Positions 9,928-22,900 of a stretch of DNA of 64,000 nt are shown one piece after another (within the stretch, counting starts at the first letter, position 1; each line of letters starts with the position of its first letter). Source of the stretch: Fratercula arctica. Lineage: Eukaryota > Chordata > Aves > Charadriiformes > Alcidae. Position numbers and translations under genes: made by a program. The stretch is from positions 5,092,921 through 5,156,920 of the forward strand of contig CANTUZ010000027.1 of NCBI GenBank assembly GCA_947846985.1. The letters are read 5' to 3'. The notes beneath the pieces are model-generated. The model worked only from the letters and a program-made list of their open reading frames with translations, was not told the origin of the DNA and ran no database searches.

Positions 9928-12843
9928 TTGAAGGGGGGTGGGGATGGTACTGGGTTTGCTGGTGAGGTGCCAGGGCGTAGTTGCTCAGCGCTTGTGGGCC
10001 AGTGTGCCAGTATTTCTGAAAGCCAGGAGGCACACCACATCTCAAGGGTAAAAACTACACACACAACTCCCTCTCTGAAATGCTTATACACCAATGCACG
10101 CAGCATGGGGAATAAGCAGGAAGAGCTGGAGCTCTGTGTGCGGTTGCGGGGCCATGATCTCATTGCAATTACTGAGACGTGGTGGGACAACTCGCATGAC
10201 TGGAATGCTGTCATGGGTGGCTATGTCCTTTTCAGGAAAGACAGACCAGCAAGGCGGGGAGGTGGAATTGCACTCTATGTGAGAGAGCATTTGGAATGCA
10301 TTGAGCTCTCACTAGGGGCGGATGAAGAGCGGGTCGAGAGCTTATGGGTGAGGATTAAGGGACAGGAAAATATGAGGGACACTGTTGTGGGTGTTTATTA
10401 CAGGCCACCTGATCAGGATGGGGAAACTGATGAGGCTTTTTACAGACAACTGAAGGTAGCCTCGCAATCGCAGGCCCTGGTTCTCATGGGGGACTTCAAT
10501 CACCCTGATATCTGCTGGGAAGACCACACAGCCAGGCATGGGCAGTCCAGGAGGCTCCTCCAGTGCATTGATGACAACTTTTTGACACAGGTGGTACAGG
10601 AGCCAACAAGGAGAGGAGCACTTCTAGACCTGGTACTGACAAACACAGAGGGATTGGTGGAGGACATTAAGGTTGGGGGCACCCTAGGTTGTAGTGATCA
10701 TGAAATGATTGAGTTCAGGATCGTGGGCACTATCCACAAAACAACAAGAAGTAAAATTACAACCTTGGATTTCAGGAGGGCTAACTTTGGCCTCTTCAAG
10801 AAACTGCTTGGAGAGATCCCGTGGGCTAGGGCTATGGAAGGCAAAGGGGCTCAAGAAAGCTGGTTGATATTCAAAGACCACTTCCTCCAAGCTCAGGATC
10901 GGTGCATCCCGAAGAGAAAGAAATCGGCCAAGGAACGCAGGAGACCTGCATGGTTAAGCAGGGAGCTTCAGAAAAAGCTCAAGTGGAAGAAGGAAGTTTA
11001 TAATAAGTGGAAGAAGGGACTGACCCCTTGGGAGGATTACAAGAATGCCACCAGAGCGTGCAGGGATGAAACAAGGAAAGCCAAGGCCGCCTTGGAATTA
11101 GACCTGGCTAGGGATGTTAAGCACAACAAAAAGAGCTTCTACAAGTATATTGGAAGCAAAAGGAAGACCAAAGAAGTTGTGGGCCCACTGTTGAATGAGA
11201 CAGGAGTCATGGTGACGGAGGATGCGGAGAAGGCAGAGTTACTGAATGCCTTCTTTGCTTCGGTCTTTTCTGCTCGGCCCAGCCCTCAGAAGTCCCAGGC
11301 ATTGAATAAAGTAACAGGGAAAGAAGAAGACTTCCCTTGGGTTGAGGAGGAGCGAGTGAGGGATCAATTAGATCATTTAGATATTCACAAGTCCATGGGC
11401 CCCGATGGGATGCACCCGAGAGTGCTGAGGGAGCTGGCAGAAGTCATTGCTGAGCCGCTCTCCATCATCTTTGAAAGGTCCTGGAGAACAGGCGAGGTGC
11501 CTGAGGACTGGAGGAAAGCTAATGTCACTCCAGTCTTCAAAAAAGGCAAGAAGGAGGAGCCAGGGAACTACAGGCCGGTCAGCCTCACCTCCATCCCTGG
11601 AAAGATGATGGAACAGCTTGTTCTGGGCGTCATCTCAAGGCACGTGGAGGAAAAGAAAGCTATCAGAAGTACTCAGCATGGATTCACCAAGGGGAAATCA
11701 TGTCTGACTAATCTGATAGCCTTCTACGATGGCATGACTGGATGGATAGATGAGGGGAGGGCGGTAGATGTGGTCTATCTTGACTTAAGCAAAGCGTTTG
11801 ACACGGTCTCCCACAGCATCCTCATAGGGAAGCTTAGGAAGTGTGGGTTAGATGAATGGACAGTAAGGTGGATAGAAAACTGGCTGAAAGATAGAGCTCA
11901 GAGGGTTGTGATTAGGGGCACAGAATCTAGTTGGAGACCAGTGACGAGTGGTGTTCCCCAGGGGTCAGTACTGGGTCCAGTCCTCTTCAATATATTCATC
12001 AATGACCTGGATGAGGGGATAGAGTGCACCCTCAGCAAGTTTGCTGATGACACAAAGCTGGGGGGGGCGGCTGACACACCGGAGGGCTGTGCTGCCATAC
12101 AGAGAGACCTGGACAGGTTGGAGATCTGGGCAGAGAGGAACCTTATGAAATTCAACAAGGGCAAGTGTAGGGTGCTGCACCTGGGGAGGAACAACCCCAT
12201 GCACCAGTACAGGTTGGGGGCTGACCTGCTGGAGAGCAGCTCTGTGGAAAGAGATCTGGGAGTCCTGGTGGACAACAGGATGACCATGAGCCAGCAATGT
12301 GCCCTTGTGGCCAAGAAGGCCAATGGCATCCTGGGGTGCATCAAGAAGAGTGTGGCCAGCAGGTCAAGGGAGGTCATCCTCCCCCTCTACTCTGCATTGG
12401 TGAGGCCACACCTGGAGTACTGTGTCCAGTTCTGGGCTCCCCGGTTCCAGAAGGACAGGGAACTGCTGGAAAGGGTGCAGCAGAGGGCTACCAAGATGAT
12501 TAGGGGACTGGAACACCTCTCTTATGAGGAAAGGCTGAGGGATTTGGGTCTCTTCAGTCTGGAAAAAAGACGGCTGAGGGGGGATCTTATCAACACTTAT
12601 AAATACTTAAAGGGTGGGTGTCAGGAGGATGGGACCAGGCTCTTTTCAGTAGTGCCTGGGGACAGGACAAGAGGCAATGGGCACAAACTTGAGCACAAGA
12701 AGTTCCACCTAAACATGAGGAGGAACTTCTTTACCCTGAGGGTGGCAGAGCACTGGAACAGGCTGCCCAGAGAGGTGGTGGAGTCTCCATCTCTGGAGAC
12801 ATTCAAAACCCGCCTGGACGTGTTCCTGTGTAACCTGCTCTAG
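9928..12843 (+). CDS. CR1 ORF2 protein (APE endonuclease / reverse transcriptase)
   Basis: About 971 codons without a stop. The APE-type endonuclease comes first: [31 protein letters not shown] and the conserved SDH at about residues 256-258. The reverse transcriptase follows: [40 protein letters not shown] and the catalytic FADD at about 705-708. Then come the thumb and C-terminal region, ending in the FKTRLD-type CR1 end. No ATG exists in this frame until 10105, which is inside the endonuclease domain after its conserved LYTNARS start. Translation must therefore begin at a non-AUG codon (the TTG at 9928 is the first candidate) or by reinitiation after ORF1. The protein makes the nick and copies the element's RNA at the target site. 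Confidence 0.92.
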   Translation: MKGGGDGTGFAGEVPGRSCSALVGQCASISESQEAHHISRVKTTHTTPSLKCLYTNARSMGNKQEELELCVRLRGHDLIAITETWWDNSHDWNAVMGGYVLFRKDRPARRGGGIALYVREHLECIELSLGADEERVESLWVRIKGQENMRDTVVGVYYRPPDQDGETDEAFYRQLKVASQSQALVLMGDFNHPDICWEDHTARHGQSRRLLQCIDDNFLTQVVQEPTRRGALLDLVLTNTEGLVEDIKVGGTLGCSDHEMIEFRIVGTIHKTTRSKITTLDFRRANFGLFKKLLGEIPWARAMEGKGAQESWLIFKDHFLQAQDRCIPKRKKSAKERRRPAWLSRELQKKLKWKKEVYNKWKKGLTPWEDYKNATRACRDETRKAKAALELDLARDVKHNKKSFYKYIGSKRKTKEVVGPLLNETGVMVTEDAEKAELLNAFFASVFSARPSPQKSQALNKVTGKEEDFPWVEEERVRDQLDHLDIHKSMGPDGMHPRVLRELAEVIAEPLSIIFERSWRTGEVPEDWRKANVTPVFKKGKKEEPGNYRPVSLTSIPGKMMEQLVLGVISRHVEEKKAIRSTQHGFTKGKSCLTNLIAFYDGMTGWIDEGRAVDVVYLDLSKAFDTVSHSILIGKLRKCGLDEWTVRWIENWLKDRAQRVVIRGTESSWRPVTSGVPQGSVLGPVLFNIFINDLDEGIECTLSKFADDTKLGGAADTPEGCAAIQRDLDRLEIWAERNLMKFNKGKCRVLHLGRNNPMHQYRLGADLLESSSVERDLGVLVDNRMTMSQQCALVAKKANGILGCIKKSVASRSREVILPLYSALVRPHLEYCVQFWAPRFQKDRELLERVQQRATKMIRGLEHLSYEERLRDLGLFSLEKRRLRGDLINTYKYLKGGCQEDGTRLFSVVPGDRTRGNGHKLEHKKFHLNMRRNFFTLRVAEHWNRLPREVVESPSLETFKTRLDVFLCNLL

Positions 12844-12904
12844 GTGACCCTGCTCTGGCAGGGGGGTTGGACTAGATGATCTCCAGAGGTCCCTTCCAAC
12901 CCTA

Positions 12905-12930
12905 TGGTTCTATGATTCTATGATTCTATG
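12905..12930 (+). repeat. CR1 3' terminal 8-bp repeats
   Basis: GGTTCTATG is followed by ATTCTATG twice. This is the hallmark CR1 3' end recognised by the element's own reverse transcriptase, and it marks the right boundary of the full-length insertion. Confidence 0.93.
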
Positions 12931-13010
12931 GTGACAATAGGGTTGAGTGTTTACAGGTAAGAATCAGGGGGAGGGCCAACAAGGCTGATACCATGGTGGG
13001 AGTCTGTTAC
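12931..13010 (+). mobile_element. Old CR1 LINE fragment, right part
   Basis: Right after the young CR1's tail, the interrupted older CR1 resumes. The frame reads (R)VECLQVRIRGRANKADTMVGVCY, the ORF2 segment expected directly after the 8051-8290 part (compare [13 protein letters not shown] in the young copy). It ends at 13010, so the rest of the old element is missing. Confidence 0.82.
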
Positions 13011-13354
13011 TGCGCATACTCCACCGCCTGCGGGTACAGGCAGCCGCCCTGGTTCCTGAGCGTTCCGCAGGAGCGGCACCAGCAGGCAGCTCAAAAAACC
13101 TTACTGCCTGCAAAAACTTGAGCATAGCTGAAATGTGGGCAATTTTTCCTCTTTTTAGGCCTGCTGGTTAAAGACTCGTCTGCTGAGACATGGCTCAGGA
13201 CCACAGCAGGGCCAGCAGCACTGCTTTCTGCATCCCGTGGTGGCGCTGGGCAGAGGGACGGGTTGCCAGATCCCGGGACGAGGTACGTGTGTGGGATGTC
13301 AGGGTCACTCTCGCCTGGTTTTTCCCAGAAAAGCCCCAGCCGGTGCCAGTCCCG

Positions 13355-13432
13355 AGCTGCGGGGCTGTGCTCTCCACACCCAGTTCATGGAATAAATTTG
13401 TTGCGTTTCATAAGGTACTGGTTTTGTCTGCT
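13355..13432 (+). pseudogene. Relic of another copy of the USP last-exon end
   Basis: This stretch closely matches 7331-7400, the end of the USP coding sequence plus the start of the antisense retroviral fragment. Both have GGGGCTGTGCTCTCC, then CCCAGTTCATGGAA or GCCAGTTCATGGAA, then AAATTTGTTG, then TACTGGTTT(T/C)GTCT. Here the sequence reads TGGAATAAATTT, which creates an AATAAA polyadenylation signal absent from the 7.35-kb copy. About 75 bp is shared. The simplest reading is that a USP-plus-ERV junction was duplicated and mostly lost here. Confidence 0.6.
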
Positions 13433-13827
13433 GACAGAGAGGGAGGGGAGGCCGAGCTGGGGCCACAGGGGCCGCTCCCCCTCGCCCACCCACCGCCTGG
13501 GCTGCCAGGAGGAGCCGGGCTGGCGCCGCCGCCATGGTCCAGCGCCATCGCTGACAGCTGCAGGCTGGAGACCTTGTGGGGCTGGGAGCTGGGGCATTCC
13601 TGAGGCCTCTGCCAGCCGAGTCTGCCTGAGGCTGTGGGGCCTGGCCGTGGCAGAGAGCCACAGCCTCTGAGCACTGCTGGCCCGCTCGCCCTCAGCCTGC
13701 ACTGCTGAGCCCGGCCCCTCAGTGGGCCCTTCCCCACGCCACTGTGGGCCCTGACGTGGTGTGGAGGCTGTGACGCCATCTACTGTGGTAGACGCCATTG
13801 TGGAGCAGGCACCGCCTGGCCCCGACC
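13433..13827 (+). other. GC-rich sequence upstream of the RBBP6-like start codon
   Basis: GC-rich sequence with several CpGs leads into the DWNN-exon ATG at 13828 (context GACC-ATG-T). It probably corresponds to the promoter and 5' UTR of the parental RBBP6 locus, carried along in the duplication. I see no definite TATA box. The stretch 13011-13354 before it holds nothing I recognise. Confidence 0.4.
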
Positions 13828-13993
13828 ATGTCTTGTGTCCACTACAAGTTCTTCTCCAAGCTGAACTACGATACAGTCACCTTCAACGGCCTCCACATCT
13901 CCCTGGGCGACCTCAAGTGCCGGATCATGGGCCGTGAGAAGCTGAAGGCGGCCAGCTGCGACCTGCAGATCAGCAATGCCCAGACCGAAGAAG

Positions 13994-16900
13994 GTGTGTG
14001 GGGACACGGGGCCTCAGGGCAGTGAGGAAAAAGTATGTGCTTGACTAGGTTCCCTTAAATGTGGTGTTGCCTAAAGGGGAAGTTAAAGAAGGAATAACTT
14101 TCATACTTCAAAGAGCATCGCTCTTGTTTGGCAGTGACACGGTCCTCCTCTAGGTAGGTTGCGTTGCACTTTGACCTTTGTAAAATGAGTGTAATCTTTT
14201 AAACTTGGTACATTAGTGGCACAGATAGTTAGGGAAGGTAAGGGTGTTTTCTACGCGAAAACACAAAAATACCCCGGTGGTTTTCAGAGCACAGCTGGAG
14301 AATACATTTTGGTGTAGTATGTATGAATGCCAACTTTTTGGTTTATATGCATAAGCGTGACTTTCAGTTTTTATTAGTCAGATGTAGATGCTTAAACTCA
14401 CCTTCAGAAGAAAAAGGGAAAAAACGGACCAGGATTTTCTGCCTAAGTGGGATGTTTGGAATTCCTATGTGTGGACATAGAGTATTGCATTTTGTGCCTT
14501 TGCCTGTGCAGCAGTCCCGACAAAATGTTGAAGCGATCTTGGAAAGAGCAAAGTGAAGCTTGAGTGAAGATGGCCTACTTGTTTAGGTTTTTCTGAGTAC
14601 TCTACGCTTTTACAGTTCAGTAACTGTTACTTTCCACAATGGAAATCTAGTAATAGAAGCAAAGCTAATATGAGGTAAAAGTAAACAGGATTTTAAAGAT
14701 CAGTGGAAAAATACGAGATGATGCTTTTAAAGATGCCGGGAAGGCAAAAGGGATGGTTGGGACCTATTTTACAAAGGGGGTGGGGGGATGTCCTCTTTCA
14801 CGCTTATTCTAGAGGCATATTCTGTAAGGGCAGAATTCCCTTCAAAAAGCCCATACTCCAGAATAGTGCATTTAAACTTGCCTCCTTTTAATTTGATCTG
14901 AATTTCTCACAATATCGTGGTAGAACAGTAAACTCCAGAACTCAGGTTTCTTGAGTACTCTTTCCTGCCCTGTAATAGTCTGTCCCAAAACCCTTGGAGA
15001 ATGTGCTATTCTGCTTATCAGGCAAAAGACAGGAAAGTATAAAACCAAAAATGGGACTCTGAACTGCTCTTAGGTGAATAGTTTTAAGGAAGAAGAGGGC
15101 TCTTCTAAGACTGTCTCTGGAGCTCAGAACTTAAGCTTGAGTTCAGTGTTACAGCATGCACTTGACAGTTTTAGTAATGCCACGGTGCGATGTCTTCAAA
15201 ACAAACTCCCGCTAACTCCAAATGAAGTCATTTGGCCTCACAGCTGACGTCTGTCCATCTGTCGACTGGAATGTCTTCCACGCTGTGCAAACTTAGCGTT
15301 TTAGAGAAGACGTTTAAGCAACTTCTAAACCTTGCCCTTCACTGTGCCACTTGTTCCGTGACCTTTTTGGCCTACTGAACTAGCTCATTCAAGAAACGGT
15401 GATACACCAGTTGGAGATGATGTCATTGATACCTATTTTGGTGGAGGCTGAAAATCCAGAAGTCGTCGTCCAGTCTGTCAGTCAGGATGTTTTGAGGCGC
15501 TGCTTTCAGTGCCAGCCACAGGGATGATTTGTTTGTTGCAAAGCGTGCAAGTGGTGTTGATTAGAACAGTTAAAAAATTACATAATGAGAAAGCATGTTT
15601 TGAAGCACCAGGGAGAAAAGGTGTTCTTGAGAGTTATGTTGCTTTCTGGTAGAGACAGTCTGGCATGTTACTAGCCATTTTTATCTCTTACTCTGCAAGT
15701 CCTTCCCCCTGTAGCATCCTGGCTGTTTAGCAAGGCCTGTAAGCCTAATGAAGATTTTTCTTTGTCGTTCCGCGTGTAGGCTTGCCTTCTGGTGACTTCT
15801 GTTCTGAGGAGCTTCTGCACTTTATCTGGGTGAAGATGCTTCTCTCGATACTGCTCAGAGAGATGCTTTTGCAATGCTGTCAGACCCAAAAGGGTGGATT
15901 AAAGCAGGCCATAAATAAAAGGAGGAACTTTTTTCAGTAACCTGTTTGTAGCATACATATGACACAAGTTATTAAAACTAGCAGATTTTCAGAATTGTAG
16001 GTGAATTTAAAAATGGGATTTTAAAATTGCCTGTTAAATGTGAAGCAGTATAAACCTCAGAGCATGACCTCATCTGCTTGTAGTTTTTTGCAGGAAGAAG
16101 GTTGTGGACACCAGTGCGATAATTGATTTAAGATCTCTAAGTCAGTATGAGGCAGCAGTCAAAGTAGCTGTTGTTTGACTTGTCTGCCCCCATTCATGCC
16201 TTGAAATACTTCTTACCCTTGACTCTTTCAAGCATACTTTTTTCTGGTAGACTAGATAGCAAGTTTTAGACTGTTAGGTCACTTCTGCTCTTGATTTTTA
16301 TATACCATCTAAATCTTCCTTTGCTTTTGCAAGCTTTCTGAGTTAATTGAATGCTTATTTTTAATCACAGGTCAGATTGACAAAAGCCCAGTAGCCACTC
16401 ACTGGCCATCACTGGCAGTAAAACACGTGCTGTGCTATAAAGGAGTAAGAATCAGCGACGTTGTTACCTCCAGCTTTGTTGGACATTTCTACTGGAGCTC
16501 TGCTTGGACAAGTGTGAGAAGTCGCCTTGTTGAGCCTGATGCCACTGCTCACTTGGCAGAGGTTGAGCCCTGTGGTGAGGCAGTGACGCTGCTTTGCAGG
16601 TCCTGGTAGTGGCCAGGTCTCTGCTGGGGGATGCGGCTGCCCGTGGGGAACAGGTTCCTGCTGGGAGATGCCAGTCTAGTCTGAGAGCTGTTAAGACTAA
16701 GCTGCCATCGGTTAAATCCAAATGGAGCAAACAAAAATTTCGAGGGACATTGGGAATAGCGCTCCAGCTTTAGACCTTTTCTATTTAAAAAAAAAAAAAA
16801 AAGTTTTTACTCCATATTGTTTGACTTCACCTTTAACAAAATTTCATCACACAAATTAGTTCAATTAATTGAGATGAAGGAAAAATAAAAGCCTGTTATG

Positions 16901-19900
16901 AGGCTGCTGGAGCTGTCTTCAGTGTGCACTTAACGAGCGTGTTGAAAACAACTGTATAGCTACATGCATATGTACATGCAAGGATAGTCTATTCCGACGT
17001 CAGTGCTTCTCTTCTAATGGTCAATGAAATTGTCACAAAATACTAAAAGAGGATTTATTCCTCTTTTAGCATCATACACCTGTTGTACGTGTTCAGATTG
17101 CCCTTGCAGACCTGCAGAATTTGTGAATAAATGCTTTATTTGCTGTCGTCATATATACAGTCTCTTTCTGGGAGAGGTGCTGACACTTGTAATCTTCTGC
17201 AGAACGGCCGCAATCCTCAGCTGGGCAGAGGCGTAGCAAACTCTGCCTCTTTGTGGTGCTTATCCTGTACCTCTGAAATCTCACTCCAGTGGTCTGTGCT
17301 CTGGAGCAGAAAGAACACTCGGTATGACCCCGTTCAGCAGGTAGAAACAGCTGGTTGTGGCTTCTAGAACTGCAGCTGGCCTGACCTCCCGGTTGTTTGC
17401 CTGGGCCTCAGGACTGTTTGAGCTCCTTCTGCATCAAAAAGTCCCAGTGCAGGCCTTCCTTGGCAGGTGGCTGTGTAATGGGTAGATTTTCCCTGTGGGG
17501 TTGGTTTCAGGATATGACTTCTGTAAAAGCTTCTGTTTCTGTCATTAGGAGTCCTTTCTCCTACAATGTGAAACTACTCTGAAGTCCAGGGGAAGCTTGC
17601 TCTTGGGTTCTGTAGGGGGGAAGATGAGGAATTAGTTTCGACTAAGTGATTTCTCAGTTTTCTGAGGAAACATGCTGTCATTTGGAAATAGAAGTAAAAT
17701 TTTCATTTCGTTGTGGAAAGAATGTCTACTGGTTGGTGTGTTTTGGTCTAAGAGAGGTTCCTGCCCATAGGAATAATATACTGAAAAACGATGCATAAAT
17801 TGTGAACTATTCCTATTTTGTGTCTGATCCCCGAGCAAAATCTCCCTGGCAGAGCTTGGCTTGATATCCAGTACCTTTGGTTTTCAGAGCATCGTTCTGC
17901 AAAGGTAAGGGCTTGTAGCATTTGAAACTGTAGGCAGATTACAGGGAATGGCTGCTGGTAGCGCTTTAAAACACTTAGTCATATCCAGCTGATGTAAGTA
18001 CAACATAAAAGCATTCTCATGGGAAGGTTCTTTGCATTTTAAGCTTACTCAGTCCAAGTGTCTCAGGTAGTTAGGGCAGGTGTTTTGGGTCGTATGTAAA
18101 AGGTCAGAAGGCTTTCCTCCATTTCACAAGACTGACGTGGTGTAAGCCAAGGCAAAGCATGGGTAGCTTCAGGCACACACTGTTTTCTAAAGGCTTTTAG
18201 AGGCCGTCTTCATACGTAGTTTCATAGTTTCGTATGTTCCATATGTATGTCTTCATATGTAGTTTCGTTTGAGCGTCTCTGCTCTGAAAAAAGGGAATTG
18301 AAAGAATTCACGTCCCTTTGTTTAATTCAAAGGAGATGATTAGCTTCAGAGGGGAGATACCACTTCAGTTTGAGCCAATTCTGCCCTATTTGTGAAAGCA
18401 AGCTCAAAAAAGGCCAAAAGTTCTGTGATGCAAATTGTAGCACTGCCAGTTTTGGTTCCATTCAAATGTAAAGCACTGAGAGGCTGAGAAGTGTGGTTGT
18501 TGGTGGATGAAGCTCCAAGAAATAGACAGAGGTGGCAGGGTCTCTTCTGTGTTCTGTCAGTCTTGAGCACTGGTGGCATGAGGTGAATCATCTTGAGTTA
18601 ACAGCTATGGAAGCAATGGCGTTTTCACGCTTTAGCTCGGTGCCCGTTTTGTTGCAGGGCAAGCTGGACAGACTTTAGACTCTGGTTTATGCAGGTGAGA
18701 CTTTGCTGTGGGTTGTTTTTCTCCAAAGATCTGTTGGCTTTGTAGCCTAACAGAAGCAAAAGCAACTTAAGTTAGATCAGGACAGAACCTCATGCATTAG
18801 CAGACTCTCCTTTAGTGACCATGGAGATCGTTTTGCTGTTGGCATTCCAACTATTTTTTTAAAAAGGAAACAAATTTTGCTGTATGTGTTTGATTCTCAA
18901 ACCTGAAGATTTCTTGCAATGTACTGTTAGTGTGTTGAGACGATAAAAGCGCGATGTGACATACAAAAGTTTGCTTTTGTGTCTGTCAAGGGATTCTCTG
19001 AAGTGCTGTGTAATTATGTATTAATGCTTAATGCTTACAAATGGACTAGGGTTTTTTTCTGCGTTTCTCTTGTTTTCAGAATACACAGATGATAATGCCC
19101 TGATTCCTAAGAACTCATTGGTGATTGTCAGAAGAATCCCTGTTGGAGGAGTTAAAGCTACCAGCAAAACGTCTGTTAGGTAAGTATCCCTAAACCATTG
19201 TATTCTTTGTTAGGGCTTTTGGTGTGTTAACTTTTTAAATTTATATTAGCTTACAGGGCTTTCAGCTTGCTTCCTTCTTGTTAAAGCTGCTGTTAATTTT
19301 TGTTGTCATGGGCTAGATTTTAACGTACCTGCCCCAAAGCAGGCCGACATTTTTAGTCCTGTTGGGACATGGGGTTCAAACTCCAACAACTGTAACTTTT
19401 AAGACGACTCTATTGGGTTTGTTCTTGGGGTTGATCGTTCTGAGACCCACGGTCTCTACATGGATCTCTACATGGAGAAATTCCTTATTATATGTGTTTG
19501 CTTTTATTGCTTTTATAGTACAGGCAGATATGCATTTTAGTGTAAACTTAGGATTTGTTCCCATCTCAGAAGAGCCTGAGTCTCAGTGTTTGACTATGTC
19601 TTGCATTTGGGGTGGAGGGTATTCTTACAGCCCAAATCTGGCATTTTTGCGTACTAGCTATAGAGGAGAGACCCAGGGTTGCCAGCTGGCAAACAGTGCA
19701 AACAAGAAGTTTCATTCATAAAGGATTCCTAGTCGTTTCCTAAAGACAATGTCCGTTTAAGGCAAGAGAAAAAGAACAGTATCCTAAAGCCTTTTGTGCG
19801 AGTACGATGAAGAAATAGCGTTGTTTGAATGGTCATATTTTCCGGCCTTCTTAAAGATATGCCTCTCCCCCACAATTAAAAGATATTATTAACTTGTGAT

Positions 19901-22900
19901 TTTGCCATGTCTCTCTAGTGTTGGTTCTCAGTAGAGTAGACTGATGAGTTACAGCACGTCTCGCATCAACAGTACAGCAGCATCCTGGTACTCATGAAGT
20001 GTCTGCAAGCAAAACCTCCTGAATTTATGTGGCTCTGCATGTCAACTTTGGGGATATTACTGCCGTAGCGGTTGCAGTGCTTTCAGGTACTCCCTAGTAA
20101 TTCTGGAGGCCACAGAGTTGTGCTTCTAAACAGTGGGGGTTAATTAAAATATGTGTGCTTCGTGCTGCGTTGTCAGTGCATCCTCCGTTTCTGATTGGAC
20201 GGCACCCTCTGCTGCTATTGTAATGCTGCCCCAAAACGAGAGGATAGATGCTGCTAGGATCAAGTAAATACCTGTATGTGGGGATAAGGGAAGAATGGCA
20301 CTGCTGTTCTAGCCTTGACAATTAACCAGGCAGATGAGCTTTCTGCTCCTTCAGCTGGAAACATGGCAGAAACCACTGGTAGAGTGGCTGAAGTTTGGGA
20401 ATGATGAACGTATGCTGTAATGGTGGAGAGGCCGTCAAACATGTGTTGCTCACCTTGTAGTATGTTCTTCGAGGTAAATGGATGAAGAAACCACTGGGTG
20501 CTCATTGAAAGTGTTTCCTTGTACTTCCTCACCTTCGGGAGCTGTGCGGCTGTAATTGTGAGCCTGGTGGTGGTCTAGCAGTGGCAGGAAGCACGAGCCT
20601 TTCTCTTTGTACACGAACTCCACAGCAGCCTTTGCATTGCCTCTGCAACACAGATCAATGAGTATGTGGAATCTCAGCAAGTTTTCAAACGTAATAAATA
20701 TTTCCTAAAATATTGTAGCATTTTCAAGATCATCTTAAAACAAATTGTGGCAATCAAGGTCGCTATTTTCTTTTGCCACGGGACTCCTCAATTGCACAAA
20801 ATTCTAGAAACTGCTTTCAGGTGACATTTCTACTACTATTTTGAATCAACATAGCATATGTAACACGTTTAGTGGCTAAGTATGGTAGCTGCCTGAGCAC
20901 AGTGCTTGGGCTTCCACAAAGAAACGCTCTTCTAAAGACTCTGCTGCTGACATCATTGTTACGTCTTTGTCAGATGACTGATTTTTGGTTCACTTAGGTA
21001 AAGGTGCACTTTGAAGTGTCTCGACTGTCACTGTTCTTTCTTAGACATTAAAGTACTGTGTATGGTCCCTATTTGTAATACTAGGGATATACAGATTGGC
21101 TAACGTTACCTTCCTGTTTTGATGGTTGATTGTTTAAGAACATAAACTGTAGTACAGACATCATGGTTTTGACGCTTAGGTAGCAGAGACAAAATACCTG
21201 AGGACTTCCTCTTGTGCTGCTGTGTTCTATATCTGTAAGTCTTAGACTATCAGAACATAACATTTTGACAATCCGGTTTTATAATCTGTTTTTGCTGCTT
21301 TACGCTGGGTACAAGTGCTTTATTTTAAATTCTGATCACCTTTCTTTCTTCTTCTAGAAGTCGAACTGAGCCAGTGAGCGGAACATCAAAAGCGGTATGT
21401 CAAATCACAATCTCACCCTTTTTTCTTTTTTTACATTTGGAAAAGGAGCAGCATTTTTCTTCAGGTTTGAAAACACTGCCATTCGGCTGCTAAAATATAA
21501 TTAAGTAACACAAGGAAATACTTGACTGGTAATGGTCTAGATCTTGATTTGCCACTTGGGTTGAATGCTATGCATAACTACACATTTCAAAATAGTCCTT
21601 ACAGTATAAAAATCACTGTTTGGTGGTTTTTATTTTTCATCTTTATTTTAAGCACTTCACTACTATGGTGTGAGGCATTACACTAACCCTGGACCATGGG
21701 ATCTGATGCCTTGATAAGCTGTGAGGATCACTTAAATCTAGAAAGTGATGAACTCTGGCTCTGTGTTCTGTGAAGAACGCAGCCTCTGATTCTCATGGAA
21801 TAGTATCCAATCAACTTAAAATTGTAAACTTTTTGTATGTAGGTCTAAAACCACTACGTCTTAACCTGACACCTGTAATTCTGTCGCCGAGGGGTTCGAA
21901 TTCCTTTTTGGCCGTGAATGCCTCTCATTGTGAGTTTGAGTTAGTTTACTGGCCCAGTGGCCCAAGTAGTTAATTTTATGCATTTAGGTAAGCCATGTTT
22001 ATAGTATCTCGTCTAATTCAGACGAGTTTTTATTTCTTGAAAAGAGTTATTTTTCTTGTTGTTTACTACCATGTGCACAAACACAAATCACATGTTCCAA
22101 AAGAAGGTTAACGTGCTTTTAGCCTGGCGTGTTCCCTAGCGTGTCTGTGTCACATTCCTAAGTAGCATCTTGCCATCAGCTAGCACAGATGTCTCCAAGA
22201 AAAGGAAAAATCCTGGAGTGGGAGGGAAGACTCAGTGTTAGCTAGAACTAATTAAAGTAAATGAAAGACAAAGCAGAAACATTGCCTTCTAGTTTGCTCT
22301 GCCTGGACCTGATTCGGGTTGTGGGTAGCCATGGGGAGGCTGGAAGCCTTGCATCGCTCTTTACAAATCCTCTCTCTCACTGTAAAAGCACTGCAGCCTC
22401 AGGTGCTTCCGGTGTTGGAGACACAATTAGCTTTATTCTTGAAGCTAACTCACTCTTGGTTCAAAGCGTGGGCTTTTTGCTTTGCTTTGGTTTTCTAAAT
22501 ACACGTATTTCTGCCTGTATTTCGAAGACGAACCTGGATCTTAGCGTGGGAGGAATAAATCACCAAAAAGCTTGCCAATTACTGTTGAACAGCAAAGCAG
22601 CAAAATTAAAATTAGTTAAGATTTCTTTTGAAAAGGATGCACAAAAGCTTATACTTTGAGTATTTCTTCCTTGTCTTGCTCTTATATTAGCTGTCACTCT
22701 ATACGTCCAAATTTGTGCTGCTGTCCTACTGTTACTACAGCCAAAGCAAGAAAGTGGCTCCTTTTTGGTTTAGCATTACTGTTTCGGTATCTGCGAGGAT
22801 TTCTAGTTAGGGCTTGTCCTTAGAGGCTGCAGAAATGCAGAGCCATGCCCATTGTTTTAGCACCGTCAGGCACAACTGCGGTCCTTCCTGGCTGAATTTT

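Larger units (their letters stand above)
8291..12931 (+). mobile_element. Full-length CR1 LINE with two intact ORFs
   Basis: A roughly 4.64-kb element: 5' UTR about 8291-8800 (GC-rich), ORF1 8801-9925, ORF2 9928-12843, a short 3' UTR, and a tail of 8-bp ATTCTATG repeats ending at 12930. This length and structure match complete avian CR1 elements, most copies of which are heavily 5'-truncated. It landed inside an older CR1, whose pieces flank it at 8051-8290 and 12931-13010; that fixes both boundaries to within a few bases. No obvious target-site duplication is seen, which is normal for CR1. Intact ORFs indicate a young, possibly retrotransposition-competent copy. Confidence 0.9.

Noticed and set aside
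13190..13670. Possible short exon (MAQDHSRAS...) ending in GAG-GTACGT
   Set aside because: A plausible donor but no recognised protein, and no partner exon could be linked.
16787..16802. A-run as a retroposon tail
   Set aside because: No element body or target duplication is visible on either side.
20260..20680. Overlapping minus-strand frames in an RBBP6 intron
   Set aside because: They look weakly protein-like but match no family I recognise, and have no continuous frame or splice structure.
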